Assembly (NCBI GenBank): GCA_016286385.1
Contig: JAEESO010000008.1
Coordinates: forward strand, 1-64,000
Origin: Bacteroidales bacterium
GTDB lineage: Bacteria > Bacteroidota > Bacteroidia > Bacteroidales > UBA932
Direction of reading: 5' to 3'
Length of the DNA stretch: 64,000 nt
The translations under genes were made by a program, and so were the position numbers. The notes beneath the pieces were generated by a model. That model had not been told where the DNA came from. It saw nothing but the letters and a program-made list of their open reading frames with translations, and ran no database searches. This document shows, in pieces, positions 59,439 to 64,000 of this stretch. Each line of letters starts with the position of its first letter. The first letter of the stretch is position 1.

Positions 59439-60906
59439 ATTCGTTGTTGTCTAGGTTATACTTTGAATAAACAACCTGTGTGTCGGGGATGGGATAGTAG
59501 CGATGGCACGGAAGCACGTTGTTCAGAAGCGTCCCGTAGTCGCAGTATTCCACCACGCTCTTGTACCAGATACCCCAGCGCACCAGGTCGAACTTCCGCT
59601 GGAACTCCCCAAACAGTTCGCGGGCGCGTTCCAGGCGGATTTCTTCCTGAAGGCGCACGTTCGTGCGGAACACGTAGTCACCGAGGCCGGCGCGGTTGCG
59701 GGTCATATTGAGATAGCGCACGCTCTCGGCGTTGCTGCCCAGCTCGCACAGGGCCTCGGCCTTGAGGAGCAGGGCCCCCGCATAGCGGAACACCTTGTAG
59801 TTGTTGTAGTCCGACGAGGCCTTCATCCCGGGACACCAGAACTTCGGGCCCATCCACGGGCGCGTAGCGTTCTTGAGGCTCGAGAAAATCTCCCCTTCGT
59901 AAGCCCAAGCGTAGTTGATATCCTTGCGCTTGTCGGCACCCATACGCGGCTGCAGACCCTGGCTGAAGTACACGCATGGCTGCGCGCTCTGCCAGGTGGT
60001 GGCCTCGCTGCCGAGCTCTGGAATCCGGATGCCGTCGTAGATGTCGTCCTTGGTCCTCTTGGGAGTGGTCACACAGGCCACATTGGAGGTGTAGTTGAGT
60101 CCGCCTTCGACATAAGTGTGCTGAACCTCGAAAATGGATTCCGGGGTGTTCTTGTTGCGCCAGAGGGTGTTCTCCGTGAGGTCGTATTTGGACAGGTCGC
60201 CGTAGATGTCTTCCAGATGGCCGACGGCCTCCACAACAGCATCCCAGTCCTTGTTCCATGCCGCCATTTCGGCTATGAGCATGTAGGCCATGGAGGAGCC
60301 GAGGCGAGCACCTTCGTTGTCGGAAGTACGGGTCTGGGCGGCAAGGGGAGCTATCGCCCGAAGGTCCCTCACCAGCGCCGCCCTGGTGGAATCGGCCGAC
60401 ATCCTGGGAAGCAACGCCACTCTCTCAAGGGTAGCATTGTCGAGAATGGGCTCCATATAGAACGGAACATCGCCGAAGAAGGAAGTAAGCAGCCAGTAAT
60501 ACAGGCCGCGCAGCGCCTTCACCTCGCAGAGGAGCGATGCTCTCTGCTCTTCGGTTACGGCCTCTGTCTTCTCTATTCCGTAAACGGCGAAGTTGCATTT
60601 GCGCACGCCCTGGTAGCACTGGTCCCATACAGTTGCGCCGAAACGCGGTTTTACCGGGGATATGTCGAGCTGGGCGTCCAGGGTGCCGGAGGCTATCCAC
60701 ATGATGTCGGACGCGCACTCTGTGGCCATGAAGAAGGGTGCGGTGTAGATGCTCTTTATGGGCGTGTAACAGCCGTTCACCACGCTCTGGCATTCGGAGT
60801 ACTTGCGGAAGAAGTTGTCCGGGGTGGAAAGAGCGTCGGTGTTTTCTTCGAGTGAGCAGGAAACAGCGGCCAAAGCCAATATCAATACTTTATACAGTGT
60901 TTTCAT
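59419..60906 (-). CDS. SusD/RagB-family substrate-binding lipoprotein
   Basis: The 495-residue outer-membrane lipoprotein (Cys17, AAVSCSLEE) has the SusD/RagB helical TPR-like fold: VVNGCYTPIKSIYT, CEVKALRGLYYWLLTSFFGDVPF and the C-terminal LEQEIRLERARELFGEFQRK-like block (RLQEEIRLERARELFGEF). SusD lids cover the SusC transporter and bind the substrate. The gene starts four bases after the susC stop. No sugar-binding specificity can be read from it. Confidence 0.95.
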   Translation of the reverse strand: MKTLYKVLILALAAVSCSLEENTDALSTPDNFFRKYSECQSVVNGCYTPIKSIYTAPFFMATECASDIMWIASGTLDAQLDISPVKPRFGATVWDQCYQGVRKCNFAVYGIEKTEAVTEEQRASLLCEVKALRGLYYWLLTSFFGDVPFYMEPILDNATLERVALLPRMSADSTRAALVRDLRAIAPLAAQTRTSDNEGARLGSSMAYMLIAEMAAWNKDWDAVVEAVGHLEDIYGDLSKYDLTENTLWRNKNTPESIFEVQHTYVEGGLNYTSNVACVTTPKRTKDDIYDGIRIPELGSEATTWQSAQPCVYFSQGLQPRMGADKRKDINYAWAYEGEIFSSLKNATRPWMGPKFWCPGMKASSDYNNYKVFRYAGALLLKAEALCELGSNAESVRYLNMTRNRAGLGDYVFRTNVRLQEEIRLERARELFGEFQRKFDLVRWGIWYKSVVEYCDYGTLLNNVLPCHRYYPIPDTQVVYSKYNLDNNEYAQYGM

Positions 60907-60910
60907 AGCG

Positions 60911-63900
60911 TTAGTATCTGACTTGAACTGAGAAAGTTACGGTACGGGCCTTAGGATATGCACCGATGTCGGCGCGGCGCAGCGTGGAGGAAGTCCCTTC
61001 CGAGCTGACGTCGGGATCGAAGCCGTTGTAGTTCTTCCAGAGGTACAGGTTGTCCCCGGAAAGCGTGAAGGTGACGTCCCTGAAGAAACGATTCTTCAGG
61101 TTGAGCGTATAGCCGAGGCTGATGGTCTTGATCCTGAGGTAGGACGCGTCGTGGATGAGGAAGTCGGACGGGAGGGCCACGTCGGTGTAACCGGCACGCG
61201 GGATGTCGCTCTCCGGATTCCTTTCGGGATGCCAGGAGTTGAGCATGTAACGGTACTGGTTGGTGTACATTCCTCCGGACATGTAGAATTCGCCATAGTT
61301 GTATATCTTTCCGCCGAGCGAATATGCCAGGTACACACCGAGCCGCCAGTTGCCCCAGTAGAAGGAGTTCTGCAGGCCGCCGTAGATGAACGGATCTGCA
61401 TTGCCCTGGTAGATGAGGTCGAGTTGGTTGAGCACGCCGTCGTGATTGATGTCGTAGTAGCGCGGAGTGCCGTCTTCCCATTTTGAGGTAAGGCTCACAT
61501 AGGAATTGGTCACCTCGTTACGGGCTCGTTCTTCGTCGTTTTTCCACACGCCGGCATACTTGAATCCCCAGAGGGAGTTGAGCGGATAGCCGGCCACGTA
61601 ACCATACATGCGGTACGGATTGTTGCCGGGGGAATCGAGCGCCGACACGAAGTCCTCGGAACCGATATCAAGCACCCTCTGATCGTTGTGGGAGATGGTG
61701 AAGGTGGTGGTCCACTGGAATTTCTTTGTTTCGATATTGCGGGTATCGAGGGTAAACTCCACACCCTTGTTCGACACCTTTCCGAGATTCATCAGGTGAT
61801 TGTGGAATCCTGTCTGCTGGGCCACCTGCACCTGGAGCAGAAGGTCCTTGGTATAAGACTTATAGGCCTCCGCCGTGAAGCTGATTCTGTCTTTCAGGAA
61901 GGAGCCTTCGAGGGCGAGGTTGTACGAGTCTGTCTTTTCCCAGGTGAGCTCGGGCTGATTGAGCCGGCTCTGGTAGAAGGAGACAGGCTGCGTACCGTCG
62001 AAGATATATCCTCCCGTGGTGGAAGTCAGCGCGGCCAGCGAGTTGTAGGCGCTGATGGCGTCGTTACCCGTGCGGCCTGCCGAGAACCGCAGAGAGAGAT
62101 TGTTCACCCAGGGCAGCGTCTTCATGAAGCGCTCGTTCGAAATGTTCCACCTCAGTGCGGCCGACGGGAACGGCGCCCATTTATGGTTGGACGCGAAGTT
62201 CGAGGCTCCGTCGTAACGCATCGTGGCGGTGACGTAGTAGCGGGAATCGTAGTTCCAGTCGATTCGGCCGAAGAACGACATCTTCCTGCGCTCGCTGGTG
62301 GATGTGCCGGCGCTGTAAGTCTGCTTGTCGAGCACCGCGTTCATGTTGTTCCACTTCACTTCGTCGTCCATATACCCCTTCCCGGTGAGGGAGAAGTTGC
62401 GGGTTTCAAAATCATAGGTGGAGAAACCGACAAGGGGAACAAGGGTGTGTCTGCCGAATGTGCCATGGTACATCGCGGTGGTTTCCGTGGACATCGAGTT
62501 CTCGTGGTATTCCGCCCTCTGCGCGTCACCGCCCTGGTTAAGTGTGCGGTTGGGCAGGTTGCCGGGATCGTAACGGAAAGTGGAGCGGAAGTAGTTGTAG
62601 TACGAGAACAGGCTCTTTACCTGCAGGTTCTTCACGGGATTCAGCTCCGCGTTGAAAGAGTGATTGGTGGAGTGGCGTTCGGTCTGATAGTCGATAAGGT
62701 CTATCTTGGAACGCGGGGTGTTTATCTTGGCTCCGAGGTTGTACAGGGGGTTCTCGGAATCGGTGACCTTGATCATCGGAGACAGATACTGCGCAGCTCC
62801 CCACCATTCCTTGCCGCCGATGGAAGTGGTGTTTTCGTCGGTGATACGATAGGTGTACGACCCGTTATATCCGACTTTGAGCCACTTGAACAACTGGCGG
62901 TCTACCTTGATTCGGCCGGTAAAACGGCGCTGGCCCGTTCCGTCCACAATACCTTCGGTGTCGTTGTATGACAGGGAGGTGAAGTAGGAATGGCCTTTGT
63001 CTCCGCCTGTTACCGATAGTCCGTAGTTCTGGTTTATTGCCCTGCGGGTGATTTCCTTAATCCAGTCGGTGCCTTCGCCGAGGGAGAGGGGATCCGGATA
63101 GACGGAACCGCTCAGCGGGGTATCGGAACCGACTGCGGAATGGCTGGCATCCTTGCCGAAGTATGCGTAGTCGTTGCGATACTGCGCGAACTCGGAGGCA
63201 TTCATGATATCCAGGCTCCTCGGGAGTTCCGCGACGCCAAGATCGGCTTTGAACGAGATTCGCGGGCGGTCGCTGCCCATTCCGGCCTTGGTGGTGACGA
63301 TGATGACGCCGTTGGCGCCCCTGGAACCGTAGATAGCGGTGGAGGAAGCGTCCTTGAGCACGGAGATGGACGCGATATCGTCCGAGTTGATGTCATTGAG
63401 ATCGTGAATGGCATCGGTTATGCCGTCCACGATGATAAGAGGTTCGTTGGACGCCGTGATGGAACGGGTTCCTCGGATTCGGATAGTAGTGGTGGAACCC
63501 GGGGCACCGTCTGTGGACATAAAGTCCGCTCCTGCGATACGTCCCTGAAGGGCGTTGTCCACGGAGAGCACCGGGGCGTCCTTGATATCCGTCATTTTCA
63601 CGGAGGCCACCGAGCCGGTGAGGTCGGTCTTCTTCGAGGTGCCGTAGCCGATGACCACAAGGGCTTCAAGCACGTTGGCCTCTTCTTTAAGGGTAAAGTC
63701 GATTGTTTTCCGGCCGTCAACTTTCTGCGAAACGCTTTCGAAGCCAAGGCACTCCACGGAAAGCATGGCGTCGGACGCGGCTTTGATGCTATATCTGCCG
63801 TCTAAGTCGGTCGTGACCCCGTTCCTGGAGCCTTTCACCATTACTGCCGCACCCGGGAGAGGCTCTCCGGAAGCGTCGTTCACCACGCCTGTGACTGTGA

Positions 63901-63976
63901 TGGTCTGCGCCCATGCGGAGACTCCGATGCAGAGAGCCAGCACCGTAAGGATTATTCTTGCAAAATGTCCTTTCAT
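60911..63976 (-). CDS. SusC/RagA-family TonB-dependent transporter
   Basis: The 1021-residue outer-membrane transporter has a signal peptide (ending SAWAQ), a carboxypeptidase-regulatory-like domain (TVTGVVNDASGEPLPGAAVM), a plug with VVIGYGTSKKTDLTGSVASV and SSTAIYGSRGANGVIIVTTK, and a large beta-barrel ending FSVQVRY. There is no STN domain, so direct control of an anti-sigma factor is not expected. It imports the substrate together with the SusD lid. It is the first visible gene of the locus, and any regulator lies beyond the right edge. Confidence 0.96.
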   Translation of the reverse strand: MKGHFARIILTVLALCIGVSAWAQTITVTGVVNDASGEPLPGAAVMVKGSRNGVTTDLDGRYSIKAASDAMLSVECLGFESVSQKVDGRKTIDFTLKEEANVLEALVVIGYGTSKKTDLTGSVASVKMTDIKDAPVLSVDNALQGRIAGADFMSTDGAPGSTTTIRIRGTRSITASNEPLIIVDGITDAIHDLNDINSDDIASISVLKDASSTAIYGSRGANGVIIVTTKAGMGSDRPRISFKADLGVAELPRSLDIMNASEFAQYRNDYAYFGKDASHSAVGSDTPLSGSVYPDPLSLGEGTDWIKEITRRAINQNYGLSVTGGDKGHSYFTSLSYNDTEGIVDGTGQRRFTGRIKVDRQLFKWLKVGYNGSYTYRITDENTTSIGGKEWWGAAQYLSPMIKVTDSENPLYNLGAKINTPRSKIDLIDYQTERHSTNHSFNAELNPVKNLQVKSLFSYYNYFRSTFRYDPGNLPNRTLNQGGDAQRAEYHENSMSTETTAMYHGTFGRHTLVPLVGFSTYDFETRNFSLTGKGYMDDEVKWNNMNAVLDKQTYSAGTSTSERRKMSFFGRIDWNYDSRYYVTATMRYDGASNFASNHKWAPFPSAALRWNISNERFMKTLPWVNNLSLRFSAGRTGNDAISAYNSLAALTSTTGGYIFDGTQPVSFYQSRLNQPELTWEKTDSYNLALEGSFLKDRISFTAEAYKSYTKDLLLQVQVAQQTGFHNHLMNLGKVSNKGVEFTLDTRNIETKKFQWTTTFTISHNDQRVLDIGSEDFVSALDSPGNNPYRMYGYVAGYPLNSLWGFKYAGVWKNDEERARNEVTNSYVSLTSKWEDGTPRYYDINHDGVLNQLDLIYQGNADPFIYGGLQNSFYWGNWRLGVYLAYSLGGKIYNYGEFYMSGGMYTNQYRYMLNSWHPERNPESDIPRAGYTDVALPSDFLIHDASYLRIKTISLGYTLNLKNRFFRDVTFTLSGDNLYLWKNYNGFDPDVSSEGTSSTLRRADIGAYPKARTVTFSVQVRY

Positions 63977-64000
63977 AGGCTTATTCCGTATTAATGGTGG

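Noticed and set aside
59503..60855. Plus-strand open frame of 450 codons opposite susD
   Set aside because: Shadow of susD codon use; no start context or domain.
42138..63976. Intact integrative element or prophage
   Set aside because: No integrase, relaxase, transposase or structural phage gene is seen; only one HTH fragment remains.
60911..64000. Local regulator of the PUL-like locus (hybrid two-component, SusR or ECF sigma/anti-sigma)
   Set aside because: None is present in the window; only 24 bases lie upstream of susC, so this cannot be judged.

Overview
The window looks like a chromosome segment of a gut-type Bacteroidales bacterium (phylum Bacteroidota). The reasons are the many SusC/SusD-, BACON-, DUF4837-, DUF4988- and HU-CCDC81-type genes, lipoprotein and signal sequences starting MKK, few Shine-Dalgarno sites, and promoters built on the Bacteroidota box TAnnTTTG, sometimes with TTTG 19-20 bases upstream. 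GC looks moderate (about half, judged by eye). An Alistipes- or Cryptobacteroides-like relative is possible, but genus cannot be fixed from this sequence.

From 0 to about 42.1 kb lies a housekeeping backbone. In order: an RluA-type pseudouridine synthase; a minus-strand operon of SPOR lipoprotein, M28-like/TonB-C protein, leuS and two YitT membrane proteins; phoH; gyrA plus a TPR protein; a LolA-like gene divergent from a Clp unfoldase; a 43-codon small gene and a nucleoside phosphorylase; an NAD-salvage operon pncA-prfB-pncB; a Ser/Arg-rich exported protein; murI with a NamZ-type muramidase; a DUF4922/SpoIID protein; an operon of HU-CCDC81 protein, acyl-ACP thioesterase, AspT-like transporter and NUDIX enzyme; tRNA-Asn; tRNA-Glu, rpsT and tRNA-Pro; a long operon of M23 peptidase, dxr, rseP, DUF4837, DUF4988/BACON lipoprotein and M6 protease; ruvX-def; an M23-LysM peptidase and a phosphohexomutase.

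Around 42.2-42.9 kb is a scar: the C-terminal half of an excisionase-like HTH gene and a collapsed, internally deleted copy of an SGNH hydrolase. From there to the right edge (about 21 kb, all on the minus strand, mostly joined by ATGA overlaps) runs one polysaccharide-utilisation-like locus. Read from SusC downwards it holds SusC, SusD, two BACON-type lipoproteins, a TIG-propeller lipoprotein, a secreted endonuclease/exonuclease/phosphatase (EEP) enzyme, a fimbrillin-like/propeller/EEP fusion, a 51-residue small ORF, a fimbrillin-like/propeller lipoprotein, a GxDLY-SGNH esterase, a GH3 glycosidase, a glycerophosphodiester phosphodiesterase and an organophosphate:phosphate antiporter.

The most notable point is the make-up of that locus: one glycosidase but three phosphodiesterase-type enzymes, an esterase and a sugar-phosphate/glycerol-phosphate transporter. 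This suggests a substrate with phosphodiester links, such as a glycerophosphoryl-decorated glycan or a phospholipid head group, rather than a plain polysaccharide. A second notable signal is the heptamer GGCCGAT/ATCGGCC. By eye it occurs about 65 times in the first 42 kb but only about nine times in the last 21 kb, which supports a separate origin for the locus.
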